A stretch of 64,000 nt of DNA, taken from Vanessa cardui. Taxonomy: Eukaryota; Arthropoda; Insecta; Lepidoptera; Nymphalidae. The notes under the pieces are model-generated. The model was not told where the DNA came from, searched no databases, and worked only from the letters and a program-made list of their open reading frames with translations. Of this stretch, positions 44,762-56,345 are shown one piece after another. Positions within the stretch are counted from its first letter, which is position 1. Every line of letters starts with the position of its first letter. The stretch spans positions 875,501 through 939,500 of the forward strand of contig NC_061141.1 in the NCBI RefSeq assembly GCF_905220365.1. Reading direction: 5' to 3'. The translations under genes were made by a program, and so were the position numbers.

Positions 44762-45310
44762 TAACAGCCTGTAAATTTCCCACTGCTGAGATAAGGCCAA
44801 AGTAATCGACATAGCCCACCGGATTAGTAAGCTGAAGTGGCAGTGGGCTGGCCGCATTTGTCGCAGAACCGATAACCGTTGGGGGAAACGTGTTCTAGAG
44901 TGGAGACCGCGTCTCGGCAAACGTAGTGTAGGACGTCCTCGGGCACGGTGGTGTTACTTACGCAAGACGGCTGGCAGGAGCTGGATGCGAGTAGCCCAAG
45001 AACGATCTCAGTGGCATGCAATTGAAGAGGCCTATGTCCAGCAGTGGACGGAAATGGGCTGATGGATGGATGGATGGAGATAAGGCCTCCTCTTCCATTA
45101 AGGAGAGGGCTTGGAACATATTCCACCACGATGTTCCAATGCGGGTTGGTGGAATGCACATGTGGCTGAATTTTGATGAAATTAGACACATGCAAGTTTC
45201 CTCACGATGTTTTCCTTCACCGCCGAGCACGAGATGAATTATAACACAAATTAAGCACATTTACAAATCATCGGTTAAGATGCACGCTTTCTAAGCACTG
45301 GGCCATCTCA
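44762..45310 (-). repeat. tRNA-derived SINE, family S, split by an RTE insertion
   Basis: The SINE 3' end (CAGCCTGTAAATTTCCCACT) at 44765-44798 resumes at 45077 (GAGATAAGGCCTCCTCTTCC) and runs to the head near 45310 (CTGGGCCATCTCA). Confidence 0.85.
44799..45076 (+). mobile_element. RTE LINE 3' end, 5'-truncated, 11-bp target duplication
   Basis: Flanked by GAGATAAGGCC at 44788-44798 and 45077-45087. The insert is open from its first base to a TGA at 45060-45062 (87 residues), including KLKWQWAGRICRRTDNRWGK and AQERSQWHAIEEAYVQQWTE, the conserved C-terminus of RTE reverse transcriptases. It ends in a (GGAT)n tail. Confidence 0.92.
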
Positions 45311-45389
45311 TTAGGTTCCATTAATTCATCACATATTCTAATGCCAAACAGCAATACCTTCTTAGTATTATTATGTTTCAGTTTAAAGT

Positions 45390-45550
45390 GAAGTTTTAAG
45401 TGAAGGATGATTGAGCCAATGCACCTATAGTGCCAATATCTTGTTCCAGAGATTGGCGGTGCGTTGGTGATGTAATTCATATTTCGGTGGTGATAACTTA
45501 CCATCTGGTGGTCCAATGGATGGTGGACGGTCATTGTAGGTAACATCATA
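45390..45550 (-). repeat. Interspersed repeat, family T, diverged
   Basis: Blocks ATTGGCGGTGCGTTGGTGAT and AACTTACCATCTGGTGGTCC match family T in reverse. Confidence 0.5.
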
Positions 45551-45924
45551 AAAAACAAATCGTAACAAAAATATATACTTGACAGTTATCATATTGAATA
45601 ACAATATTTATGACACAGCAGCCATTACACAAAATGGACGATATATTTTTTTTACATTTCGATATATTCATTTTATCGCATCACATTAAGATATGCGGAG
45701 AGATATACACAAATGGATTTATGTAATGCATTACAGGGCTGGAACATACATTATGCGATATTTAGCTATCACATTACTGCTATCGCGTGAACTCACTCTT
45801 TATGCCTTCCTCTTCCTGGAAAGCGGTCCCATGAACGTAGCAACACACGTATAGATGTGTTTAAAATGTACGCGTGTGTGTGTCTTGCTGGTAGTAATTA
45901 TAAAAAAAATACTTATAAGATACT

Positions 45925-46024
45925 TATTGTCGCTCGCGGCTTCATTTGTTGTAGGGGGTTGGATGTCATGTCAAAACGTACCTTCTGTCCTTTTTTGGAG
46001 TTCAAGTCTGCTTCATACCAAATT
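45925..46024 (-). mobile_element. Lep1-type Helitron fragment
   Basis: GTCGCTCGCGGCTTCATTTG, then TGGAGTTCAAGTCTGCTTCA, the reverse of the Lep1 3' half. Confidence 0.6.
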
Positions 46025-46375
46025 TATTTATTTATTTGACAACACCAACAAGTAGTACAACAAAAATACACATTAATCAAAAGTCATAATACGTAAATGG
46101 GTAATTGCCTACTTTTTTGTTCAGGTTTTCTAAGATTACTTGGAAATTATTATATAAGTCAACATTGTAAAAAGTTAAGTGATAAAATAAAACATTATAG
46201 AATTAATAAAAATAAAGAGACAGTCGGATACAGTCTTAATACGGTTTTATGTCAAAATTTTAAAAATAAATTATATTAATTAAATTAAGCAAAATTATCG
46301 ATTGTGAGTTTAAATACATTGTAAGAAATTGTAAAATGTCATAATCGAAATGGAAAGTTTGAATTATACATAGGA

Positions 46376-47712
46376 ATTGTTAAGCACATTTATGATGCGT
46401 GGGAAAAGTCACAAAACGCTATTGGAGTTTTTTGTGATTTATCAAAAGCTTTCGATTGCGTTAGGCATGATATTCTCCTAGAAAAGCTTAAATATTATGG
46501 TATCAAGGGCCCTGCATTGAAATTAATTTCCTCCTACCTTAGTGAAAGAGTTTTGAAGGTTGTGGTTAATGGTGCAAAATCAAATGCCGCTGTGGCGCAA
46601 ATGGGTGTACCACAGGGTTCAATTTTGGGACCTCTCTTGTTCTTAATATATATAATTGATTTACCTTATTTCGTAAAAAATACTTGCGATATTGTACTGT
46701 TTGCAGATGATACATCCCTCATTTTTAAACTTGATAGAAAAATAAACAACTACAACGTTGTAAGCAGTGCTCTGTACTGTACTAAATGCTAAAAAGACTA
46801 AATGTGTTTTGTTTTCCTTGCCAAATGTCAAATCAAATCCTTCTGCAATAACTTTGAAAAATGAAAGGCTTGAGTTTGTTGAGTCGACGGTCTTTTTAGG
46901 GATAACCCTTGACTCCAAACTGCAGTGGAGCACCCATTTGTATGCCCTGGCAAGAAAACTAAGTAGTGCCATTTATGCAATAAAAATAATTAGAAAACTT
47001 ACGGACATAAGTACTGCTAGACTAGTTTATTTTAGTAATTTTCACAGTATTATGTCAAATGGAATGTTGTTATGGGGTAATGCAGCAGAGATTGAAGTTG
47101 TTTTTATTCTACAGAAAAGAGCTATCCGATCTATTTACAATATTAGCTCCAGGACATCATTACGCGAAAAATTTAAAGAAATAGGTGTATTAACGGCTGT
47201 TTCACAATATATTTATGATAATATAATCTTTATACAAAAGAATATTAAAAATTATTCTATCAATGCTGATGTACATACTATTAATACAAGAAATAAGAAT
47301 AAACTTGTAACCCCCAGTTTCCGTTTGCATACGGTAAATAGAACGTTTTTGGGCAATGGTATACGCATATATAATAAGATACCGGAAAATATAATCAATT
47401 TACCATTTTCAAAATTTAAAAATATTATTAAGACTAAATTAATAAATAAATCATACTATTCATTAAAAGAGTACTTTTTAGAAAGAAACGCCTGGAGTTA
47501 GGCTCGGGTTCCATCATAGGACGCTAATTACTGTCAATAACAGCATTGTAAATGTGTTTATTTGAAAAGAGCAACTATGCGAGTTTCTTGCCGTTTCTTC
47601 TCGCTAGAAGCTGCTTTCCGAAACGGTGGTAGTATTTGATTATTGACGATTCAAAAACGCTTCATTGTGAAGTTTACTTGAATAAAATTGATTTGATTTG
47701 ATTTGATTTGAA
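46376..47712 (+). pseudogene. CR1/Jockey-like LINE relic (subfamily Z) with pentanucleotide tail
   Basis: 5'-truncated at ~46376. It encodes GVFCDLSKAFDCVRH (motif A), AQMGVPQGSILGPLL (motif B), DIVLFADDTSLIF (motif C, FADD) and, after a small internal deletion and frame change at ~46780, the C-terminal part (KKTKCVLFSLPNVK, SNGMLLWGNAAEIE, RTFLGNGIRIYNKIPE) to a TAG at 47499-47501. The 3' UTR ends with four to five TTTGA units (47692-47711). The frame change makes it inactive. Confidence 0.92.
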
Positions 47713-47811
47713 TATTAATTTTCAGTTTGTATGTAACGTCTTAAAACTAGGATAACCGTTTGGAGTTACTGAATTATTATAGTCCATAAATTATAATTTA
47801 TAAACACTATT

Positions 47812-49690
47812 CAAAATCAAAATCAAAATAAACTTTTTTCAAGTAGGCTTTTATAAGCACTTTTGAATCGTCATTTTACAATTAAGTGAAGCTACCACCG
47901 GTTCGGAAAGTAGATTCTACCGAGAAGAACCGGCAAGAAACTCAGTAGTTACTCTTTTTTAACATTTAAAAAATACAACGTCATGTTAATTAAATACAAT
48001 TATTTCAATTAATGTATCCTGCTTGGAAGTCAACAGGTATTAACTCCACGCTTTTTTATCATCTACAAAATCTTGTATCGAATAGTATGCTTTTTCTACC
48101 AATGTATTTTTAACAAACGATTTGAATTTACACAGGTGTTCTACACAATCGAATGCTTTAGATAAATCACAGAATACTCCAATAGCGTTCTGTGATTTCT
48201 CCCAAGCATCGTAAATATGTTTGAGAAGCGCAATTCCCGCATCAGTTGTCGAGCGACCTCTTCTAAAACCGAATTGCTCACCATGAAAAATAGCATTTGT
48301 ACCGAAATGGACGAGAAGTTGATTTAAAATAATTTTTCGAAAATTTTACTTAAGGATGGGAGTATTGAAATAGGCCTGTAATTACCGGGATCGCTTTTGT
48401 TTCCAGTTTTAAAAAGTGGTAAAACTTTACTACATTTTAACAAGTTAGGAAATGAACCCGTGTCCAAACTCTTGTTAAAAATTACTGCTATATACGGAGC
48501 AATATCGTATATGATGTTATTAAAAAAATTTACCGAAATGCCCCATATGTCGTTAGTTTTTTTAATATTTACAGTTTTAAATACTTTTATGACATCTATT
48601 GCAGAAACCGTTTCAAATGAAAAATCAATAACGCATTTAGAAACACTATTATTTAATAACCTAGCTGTATTTGATGTAGATGATTTTAAATGAAATGTTA
48701 TTTTATGGGGTACTTTATCAAAAAATGATTCAAATAAATTAGCAACCTCTAATTCAGAACTCGTGTATCTACTACCTGTGTTCAATTCTATTGGTATCAT
48801 TTCCTTTTTGGGTTTTCCACTAACACTACTAATAACATCCCATGTGGCTTTAATTCTATTATCAGAATTCAGGATTTTTTTCTTTAAATATAAGGACTTA
48901 GCAGAAATGCATACTGTTTTAAAAATTTTGGAATATTTAATGACGTATTCTAAAAAGGCTACGCTTCGATTCCACCGCCTCATATCATATAAGTCGTATA
49001 ATTTATTTCTACTTTTATAAATACCAACAGTAGCCCAGTCACTAAACTTTAATTTCGTGTTACTATAACATGATTTCATTTTAAAATATTGTTAAATTCT
49101 TTTAGTATTACTTCAAAAAATGAATTATAAAGCTCATTTGGATCCTGTGTCGTAAGATCTAGATTAGACAATTTATACGCCACAATATCTTTAAAACAAT
49201 GTAATTTGTTAGCCGTTATTGGCCTGTATGTTATTTTTTTTAAATGATTTATTTCTTTGTGTTTTAATGAAAACTTCTGACCACAATGGTCAGAAGTTAA
49301 ATTATTTATAATTGATACTTCATATATTTCATAGTCACAGAACACATTATCAATACACGTAGAAGTGCCGTCGGTTATTCGCGTCGGTTCATTAACTCTA
49401 TGAGTTAAATTAAATGACATAAACAAGGCGACCAACCGAACACTTAACGTAGTTTCTTTAAGTAAGTCGACGTTAAAGTCCCCACATACAATTATATATT
49501 TATTAGTTTTACATAGCTTTTTAAGAATGTCCTCCATAGTGGTTTCAAACAAATAATAATCTCCCGATGGGGGCCGGTACACGCAGACTATAATGTACTG
49601 TGGAAATTCCACGCAGGATAGTTCGATAGTACGTTCGATAGAGAGGGCCACAATATCTTTTCCCGCCACCACGAATAGCACTCCCTCTTA
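47812..49690 (-). pseudogene. CR1/Jockey-like LINE relic (subfamily X), internal deletion
   Basis: Read leftwards. The 3' part of an endonuclease domain (49681-49076) has VCVYRPPSGDYY, IIVCGDFNVDLL, NEPTRITDGTSTCID and LTSDHCG. This is followed by the N-terminal RT region (49079-48324) with SDPGNYRPISILPSLSKIFE. The two frames overlap by an ATGA (49079-49076). After 48324 the frame shifts and continues to EQFGFRRGRSTTDAG and DLSKAFDCVEH, then jumps at ~48135 straight to the C-terminal tail (KFKSFVKNTLVEKAYYSIQD), so motifs B and C are lost. It ends in a subfamily X 3' UTR at ~47812. Confidence 0.92.
49076..49681 (-). pseudogene. LINE endonuclease domain fragment
   Basis: Apurinic-like endonuclease (exonuclease-endonuclease-phosphatase fold) with GDFNVD and SDH motifs intact, so the catalytic Asp/Asn/His are present, but the N-terminal part with its Glu is missing because of the 5' truncation (stop at 49690-49688). 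Confidence 0.88.
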
Positions 49691-49859
49691 CGAACGCACT
49701 TGACAGTTTAAAGTTTGAAATATTAAATATGTCAAATTTTTTAACCTAATGTTCTGTGAAACAAAATACATGTATTTTATAACACTCTGTTTTTTTCTTA
49801 AAGCAAAGTATATTTTATCATTAAAAATGTCAATGTCTGGATAAACCGTTGGATTATTT

Positions 49860-49950
49860 TCGTCCAATTTAGTTCAGTTGTATTAGAAGTGAAAGAGCGA
49901 CAGACAGACAGACAGACAGAGATACTTTCGCATTTATAATATTAAGTATA
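49860..49950 (-). mobile_element. Lep1-type Helitron 5' end
   Basis: GTGAAAGAGCGACAGACAGA tract and TTTCGCATTTATAATATTAA in reverse. Confidence 0.7.
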
Positions 49951-50074
49951 AACGTATACATACATAGTAAAGATTTAAATTTGTCTTTGTCGGAGTCAGA
50001 ATGTATCAGGCCTTACCGCTTGCTAATTTTATTTTTATTAGGATATTATTTATGTATATACTGTTGATGGAGCT

Positions 50075-50460
50075 GAGGTGGCCCAGTGGTTAGAACGTGA
50101 ATCGTAACTGATAATTCCGGGTTCAAACCCAGGCAAGCAACACTCAATATTCATGTGCTTAATTTATGTTTATTTTTATAAGGACAACCAACAGTAGATA
50201 CAATATCACATGAAAAATAACATTTCAAAATTATCAAAGTAAAATTTCAATATCATGATTTATGATTCATCTCGTGCTTGGTGAAGGTGAACTTCGTGAG
50301 GAAACCTGCATATGTCTAATTTCATAAAAAATCTGTCACATGTGTATTCCAACAACACGCTTTGGAACAGCGTGGTGGAATGTAATCCAAACCTTCTTCT
50401 CAAAGGGATAGGAGGCCTTAGCCGAGCAGTGGAAAATTTACAGGTTGTTACTTTACTTTT
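50075..50460 (+). repeat. tRNA-derived SINE, family S, with ~90-bp internal insertion
   Basis: Head AGGTGGCCCAGTGGTTAGAA, B box GGTTCAAACCC. An extra AT-rich ~90 bp (50172-50260) splits the body, which resumes with GATTCATCTCGTGCTTGG and ends CAGTGGAAAATTTACAG. Confidence 0.82.
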
Positions 50461-50895
50461 ACTTTTATATATTGTTGTCTGTCTACTATGTCACATCAGA
50501 AATAAAAAGGGATATGTTTAAAGAAATGTATAATAAAATAAGTTAGTAAATAAGTTTCTGTAACTCCTTTTAAATTTAAGCTATTGACAAGACAAGCGTG
50601 TTTCCGTATTCTTGTTATATCATATCACGTACGTATACGTATTTGTAAATTGATGTTATTTGTATATACATAATCGTCCTTCTATCCTGTACACACCCGC
50701 TGACGTTTACACAAATTTATTTAATGTTTACACACGTTTATGTGTATATGCTGTAATGTTACCCTCACACTTCGCTGGGCATAAAAGAAAATAAGGAACA
50801 ACGGGCGATTCCGCGTCGATTAAAAAATGTATTATAGGTATACGTGCGAGAGATCAGTGGAGTGTATAATGTTGAATGAAAAGGGGGATCCATAC

Positions 50896-50960
50896 CTCAA
50901 AATCCGAGCTCTTGGTCCAGAAGAAACTTTCTTCTTTCTTCTTGGGAGCGCTCCCGTGGT
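50896..50960 (-). CDS. Possible orphan host exon
   Basis: On the minus strand a 65-nt block encodes (x)HGSAPKKKEESFFWTKSSDFE between a possible acceptor (TGTGAAG) and a donor GAG|GTATGG at 50895-50894. Third codon positions are mostly G or C, in contrast to the AT-rich surroundings. I do not recognise the protein, and no partner exon was found. A second frame is also open, so coding status is unproven. Confidence 0.3.
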
Positions 50961-51036
50961 CTTCACATATTTGAAGAACACAATATGGGATAGGTGATGT
51001 AATTGGAAGACAGGAGGAGGATATTAAGTAACACTA

Positions 51037-51345
51037 GCAAGATGGTCCAATGGTTAGAACGCGTGCATCTTAACCGATGATTACGGGTTTCAATCCTAGG
51101 CAAGAACCACTCAATATTCATATGCTTAATTTGTGTTTATGATTCATCTCATGCTCGGCGGTGAGTTTAAACATCGTGAGGAAACCTGCATGTGTCTAAT
51201 TCCACAGAAATTCTGCCATATGTGAATTCCACTAACCCAAATTGAAACAGCGTGGTGGAATGTGTTCCATTTCTCCTCAAAGGGACAGGAGGCATTAGCC
51301 CAACAATGGGAAATTTACAGGCTGTTGTTGTTGCTGTTGTTGTAC
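51037..51345 (+). repeat. tRNA-derived SINE, family S, with (TTG)n tail
   Basis: Head AAGATGGTCCAATGGTTAGA to CAATGGGAAATTTACAGGC and a (TTG)n run. Confidence 0.85.
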
Positions 51346-52977
51346 TAACAATGCACACACTTCAAAATCATATGATAGACAATGTCGTCAACGTTTCAAT
51401 ATACGCAGTATTTCTAAATATGCTATAATGGGATATATTTATTACAAAACTTCGTAGTTTTACATAACAATGCTGTTGTTCTTATATAAGTTCTAGTTAC
51501 AGCTAATAATTCATAGATATACGGCTTGGATACCCTTTGATGTCTACCAATATCCATAAAACAAGCGCGCCTAGGAAATGAGGGTCTTAGGAGTTGTTTT
51601 GTGTTCCACATTATAATATAGGAAACTGTTTTGTGGAAATGAGGTCGGAGTATGTAAGCGTTATGTGATGTTTGTTTATTTTGATGATTAGGTTTTAAGA
51701 TTATATCAATACGTTCCTCCAATAGGGAATGCACATTTTTTCACTTACATCACGATAGCAATCACGATGTAAGAAGATTGCATCCACTATTTAGATATTC
51801 TAGAATAGATTGTCTTCTATAGTTTTTATAAATAAAAAGCATAATTGTAATAGGCTATTTGACTGGTTTTTAACTTTATATTATTTAGTAGAACTTAAGG
51901 AACCCAGTAAAAGTTGATTTTTTTATTTCTAGTACATATTTGCCGAAAAGTATCATATTAAAAATTCCATATTTAAATAGCGCTACTTGGAAAATATGGC
52001 ACTGCAATGGGGTCGGTGACGTCACTTTTCTGCATTTTAATCTGTGGTACATATAGCATTGTCAAATAGCCTACTGCAACGTTGTAATAAAGAACACATA
52101 GAGATAATTTTGATGATTCAAATCAATTCTTACTTTAATGGCTTTTAGTTGTGCCGACAGGGCACAGTTTATTTCGCCAATGTCATGTAGGATAGAGAAG
52201 ACACGAATGATAATTTTGATGATAATAATGCTTGCATATCCGTCGTTATCATTTGTTTAAATGAATTTAAAATAAATTTATTTAAGCAAGTAGGTTCTTC
52301 TCCATCTTAACATAAGGTATGATTTTAGTTGACCAAAAGACTATTAAAGTACCCTAGCAAATCATAAATAAGAAGAATTTTCTTCTCAAAGTAAAATCAG
52401 AACTTTAATTGTATATTTTATATTAATATTGTAAAACGTAAAGTGCTTGTAACATACAAACTTTTATTACGGATTTTATAGTTATAGCAAGGTTATTGAC
52501 ATCAGCCTTTTTGTTTCACATGCATTTTGAAATGTATGCATTTCGAAGAAGGCGAGCAACACCGCGGGGCGCATCTAGTTGTCAAATAAAGCAGTATCAA
52601 TTCCGTACTTGTTACTCTCTTTTGATATTTGAATTCAATCTCCAATTTATTCGGCTTCCATTCGTGTTATTTGTGAACAATATATTTTGCCAATATCACG
52701 TGGGAAGGGGGAAGACGCGACGCTGATTGGTCGGTTATATAAATATATTCATCTCAATTACCCTCTTATACAAATCTTTCTCAATCTTTGTTAAATTCTG
52801 TTTGTTTTCGTCCAATGATTGAAATAAATCAGTACGTATATTACTACTTATAGGTGGTATTACTTTATTTTGGTAGGTATAGCATTCCAATATAATTGTG
52901 TCCAAGGAATATAAAATCTTGGTATCAAAGGTTAATTGGCATGTTAGGAAAGTAAGGTAGTAATCAAGGTACTACGC
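51346..52977. other. Non-coding stretch with one promoter-like spot
   Basis: No exon recognised. Around 52715-52745 a reversed CCAAT-like GATTGG is followed after a few bases by TTATATAAATA, which resembles a TATA promoter, but no gene follows. Confidence 0.35.
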
Positions 52978-53140
52978 GAAAATCAAAATATATATTTGAA
53001 TCAGGTTCTAACGACTATATTAAGTGAAGCAACCACCGATTCGGAAAGTAGATTCTACCGAGAAGAACCGGCAAGAAACTCAGTAGTTACCTCTTTTTCA
53101 ATATTGAAAAATACAGTTATGTTAGCTAATTGTATGTAAA
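52978..53140 (-). mobile_element. CR1/Jockey-like LINE 3' end (subfamily X)
   Basis: AAGCAACCACCGATTCGGAA and CCGAGAAGAACCGGCAAGA. Confidence 0.78.
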
Positions 53141-53229
53141 TGGTCATTCGTTATTCTTCTGTTATCTGAGACTTTCTTTCTTTTACAATTAGATTAAAGA
53201 TTGTTAAGTACTATTTTTTATTAGGTTAC

Positions 53230-53466
53230 TACTAGCGACCGCCCCTGCTTCGCACAGGTGCAAAAAAAAAAATTAAGACATCACATTAAATCTTCTCAAA
53301 TTACTAGTTTTTCTCTACTACACTGTGTATGTATTATACGTATAAACTTTCCTCTTGAATCACTCTATCTATTTCAATACGCATCAAAATACGTTTTTTA
53401 ATTTTAAATATCTAAGCATACATAGGGACAGATACTGCTATCTGCGACTTTGTTTTATACCATGTA
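53230..53466 (-). mobile_element. Non-autonomous Helitron, family H
   Basis: ACTAGCGACCGCCCCTGC (reverse of the CTAGT end) to TTTGTTTTATACCATGTAA. Confidence 0.82.
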
Positions 53467-54094
53467 AAGAATAGCACTTGTTACACTACTATGTATGGCG
53501 TTAAAGTCCTTTATGATATAACGTGTATAGACTGACAACGTCCGATGATGGCGGTGATCAATCCACTCGACAGTGGCGCTTTTATAGTCGTTTTTTCGTA
53601 CGGCCCACATCCTTTTATGTATCGCTGTGAAACAAATGCTACCTCACTCTTTTGCGAAATGTTTTCCGCCATCACTCCTCTTTGGGCCAGTGGACACATG
53701 AGCGCACATAGCTATGGTTCATAGTTCTTCACTCTGTAGCAGCGATGTCAGTTCGTTATCTTTAAAAAATGATAATAATCATAAACTTTTACTGCAGTAT
53801 ATGTGACGAATACTGTGATCATTTATTTGTCGAGAACTATTTCAGGCTTTCTTAAACAGTCTTTTATTGAGTGAGTCAAAGCGTCAAAGAGGTTTCTCAA
53901 AATGTTATATTAACGCAACATATTTTGATTTAATTTAATTTCGTATTAATAATAATAATTTAAAAAACTAAAAAAAACACGCTAATTGCATTGTCATTGA
54001 CACTTTATATGTATGCAAAGTTTCGAATTAATTAGACTTCTGGATATGACTGAAAATCAGGTTCAAAGATTCCGTTACATACATAAATACAGTA
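53467..54094. other. Non-coding stretch, nothing recognised
   Basis: A short minus-strand ORF (53699-53511) is present but has no family that I recognise. Confidence 0.35.
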
Positions 54095-54525
54095 AAAGCG
54101 TGCTAAAAATGTGAAAGCAACTCTGTCTGTCGACTATGATTAAATTTGGCATGAAGCAAACTTGAACTCCGAGGAAGGATATTGTAAGGTTAATTAGCCA
54201 ATATATTATATTATGATGTATTTATTTAATACTATGTAATATATACACTAATAACTTTTTAAATTCATGAGTTATAACTGGCCATAGTCACATAATGACT
54301 TTAATTCTGTAACTATGGCAACGGAAAAAAATAAAGAGAGAAGACTGGACATTCTTTGGGGAATATATTTTTTTTATGTTGAAATGTAAATAATAAAATT
54401 AATATAACAAAAATAATCGAATTTACTTGGAGATAATCTTAAATCCTTTTAATATAGGCTACTTTTTTACCCGACACATAATAACGAACACCTTAAAACG
54501 AAGCGAAACAGCGGGCGATTACTGG
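54095..54525 (+). mobile_element. Lep1-type Helitron interrupted by ~270 bp
   Basis: Left part AATGTGAAAGCAACTCTGTC to GAACTCCGAGGAAGGATA. It resumes at ~54455 with GGCTACTTTTTTACCCGACA and ends AGCGAAACAGCGGGCGATT. Confidence 0.7.
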
Positions 54526-54624
54526 TTTAATATAAATATAATTATAAAAATACAAGCGTGTTTTCGTTTAGATACCCAAGTTGGAATGAAAGAATAACTT
54601 TACCTGTTAGAATTAGTAGTAGGA

Positions 54625-54838
54625 CATCATAGGACACTAATTACTTTAAATTCCATATTTACAACAGCATTGTAAATCTGTTTAATTAAAAAGAGCAACT
54701 ATGCGAGTTTCTTGCTGTTTCTTCTCGCTAGAAGCTGATTTCCGAAACGTTGATTGTGACGATTGTAATTGTTGACGATTCAAAAACGATTCATTGTGAA
54801 GTTTACTTGAATAAAATTGATTTGATTTGATTTGATTA
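54625..54838 (+). mobile_element. LINE 3' end (subfamily Z) with TTTGA tail
   Basis: GCGAGTTTCTTGCTGTTTC to ATAAAATTGATTTGATTTGA at its end. Confidence 0.85.
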
Positions 54839-55154
54839 GTAGTATCCATCAGCCCACATTACATCCTAAGATAAGATTTATTAACCTGACAGTTAAAGGC
54901 TGTTACTTTTTATATAAGAAAAGTAACATATATGTAAGCGTAACATTAATAATTATTATTTGTGTCAAAGAACAATTAAAACCTGCAGTGCCACGCTGCG
55001 GTGTGTTAAGTAATTATTAGTTTATTATGATTAATTTCACAGCGTATATGCTATGCGACAAATATTCCTTTTATTGATTAAAAATGTTGCGTCATCTGTT
55101 AGTCTGTTAATTACAGTAGTGTATATATTGTTAGTTATTTTTTTCAGTTAGGTC

Positions 55155-55385
55155 ATACTCAAAGTCAAAGTCAAAACAAATCTTTATTCAAAATTTATAC
55201 TTGCTTATTGATAGTCAAAAATCTACCACCGGTTCGGAATTTAACACCTCAGTTCTGAGAAGAACCGGTGAAAGAAACTCAGCGGGATCTAAGTTTTTTT
55301 TATTTCATGCTCCATGTACAATAACAAACATATTTTTGTTATTTGAAACAGCCTGGAGGCGATCATCTCATGTATAGAAACTAAA
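55155..55385 (-). mobile_element. CR1-like LINE 3' end (subfamily Y)
   Basis: Begins with a CAAAGTCAAAGTCAAAAC tract and includes ACCACCGGTTCGGAATTTA and GAGAAGAACCGGTGAAAG. Confidence 0.75.
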
Positions 55386-55899
55386 AGTATCCTTTAGCAA
55401 TATAAATTAAAAATGCAAATAGGCTTTTTCAGTTAATAATAGTATTAGTAATGATTAATTGACTATGATATTTTAGCAATGTTTAAAAAGTACATCATAT
55501 AAATACAATAAAATTGTCAATATCATCATGGTACAACAATGATATTAAGCTATTGGATTAAAATAAGACGACCCATAGATCCTAATCTATAAAACAAGGG
55601 TTGTCAGTAAATAAAATAACAAACAAAATGGCGTCCATTTTTGTAAAAGTCGCCATTATCGTTTAGGCCCGAATACGTTTATTCCGACGCCATTCAACCA
55701 AGTCCGGTCGCTGAATGGATTGAGAACAGAATTTTTTCTATTTGTAGTTTTTGTAACGATTGTTGTATATTTGATGTTTTGTTATCTTTTTATAAAAAGG
55801 GCAAAGATTTTCGTGTGAATCCTAACTATAACGGTTTTTGAAGTGACGGAATATAATTTCGTCATCATAAGTTATGACCATTTAGAAAAGAGTTTGAAA
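55386..55899. other. Non-coding stretch, nothing recognised
   Basis: No gene or repeat that I can support. Confidence 0.4.
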
Positions 55900-56040
55900 C
55901 AAACTCAAATCCAAATTACTTTATTCAACGTAGAAGCATCACACTTGCTTATTGCCGGTCAAATAAAACACTACCAGTTCGGAAAAAGACCTGTCAAGAA
56001 ACAGACCTGAGAAGAACCGGCGAAAGACCTCGAGTACGGT
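55900..56040 (-). mobile_element. CR1-like LINE 3' end (subfamily Y), diverged
   Basis: CACTACCAGTTCGGAAAAAG and CTGAGAAGAACCGGCGAAAG. Confidence 0.6.
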
Positions 56041-56345
56041 CGCCATCTTAACATTTTTGGCGGGAATTTGGTAATGCAAATGGCGAAATGCTAGATCTAG
56101 AGGTGTATAACTGGGACGGTAAATAATAAATAATAATGTTGTTTACTGGAGTTAGATTGGTGTCGCGAACCAGTTACTCGATTGTAACTGACTGATTAAT
56201 GTTTAATACTAATAACCGTGAAGTTGAAAGTTTAATTAAACCGTACGAAACAGTTAATTCTCCGTTTTGTCATCATTCAATCTTGATGACACCCACAGGA
56301 ACTGTAACCACTAATGGTGATGACCAGGATGATTATGGATGATCT

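Noticed and set aside
1852..51100. tRNA-like A and B boxes at many places (e.g. 1852, 8595, 30155, 51040)
   Set aside because: They are followed by the same ~250-bp body in every case and do not fold into cloverleaves; they are SINE heads, not tRNA genes.
52715..52770. TATA/CCAAT promoter of a gene
   Set aside because: Motifs are suggestive, but no start codon with a plausible ORF or exon follows; kept only as a remark.
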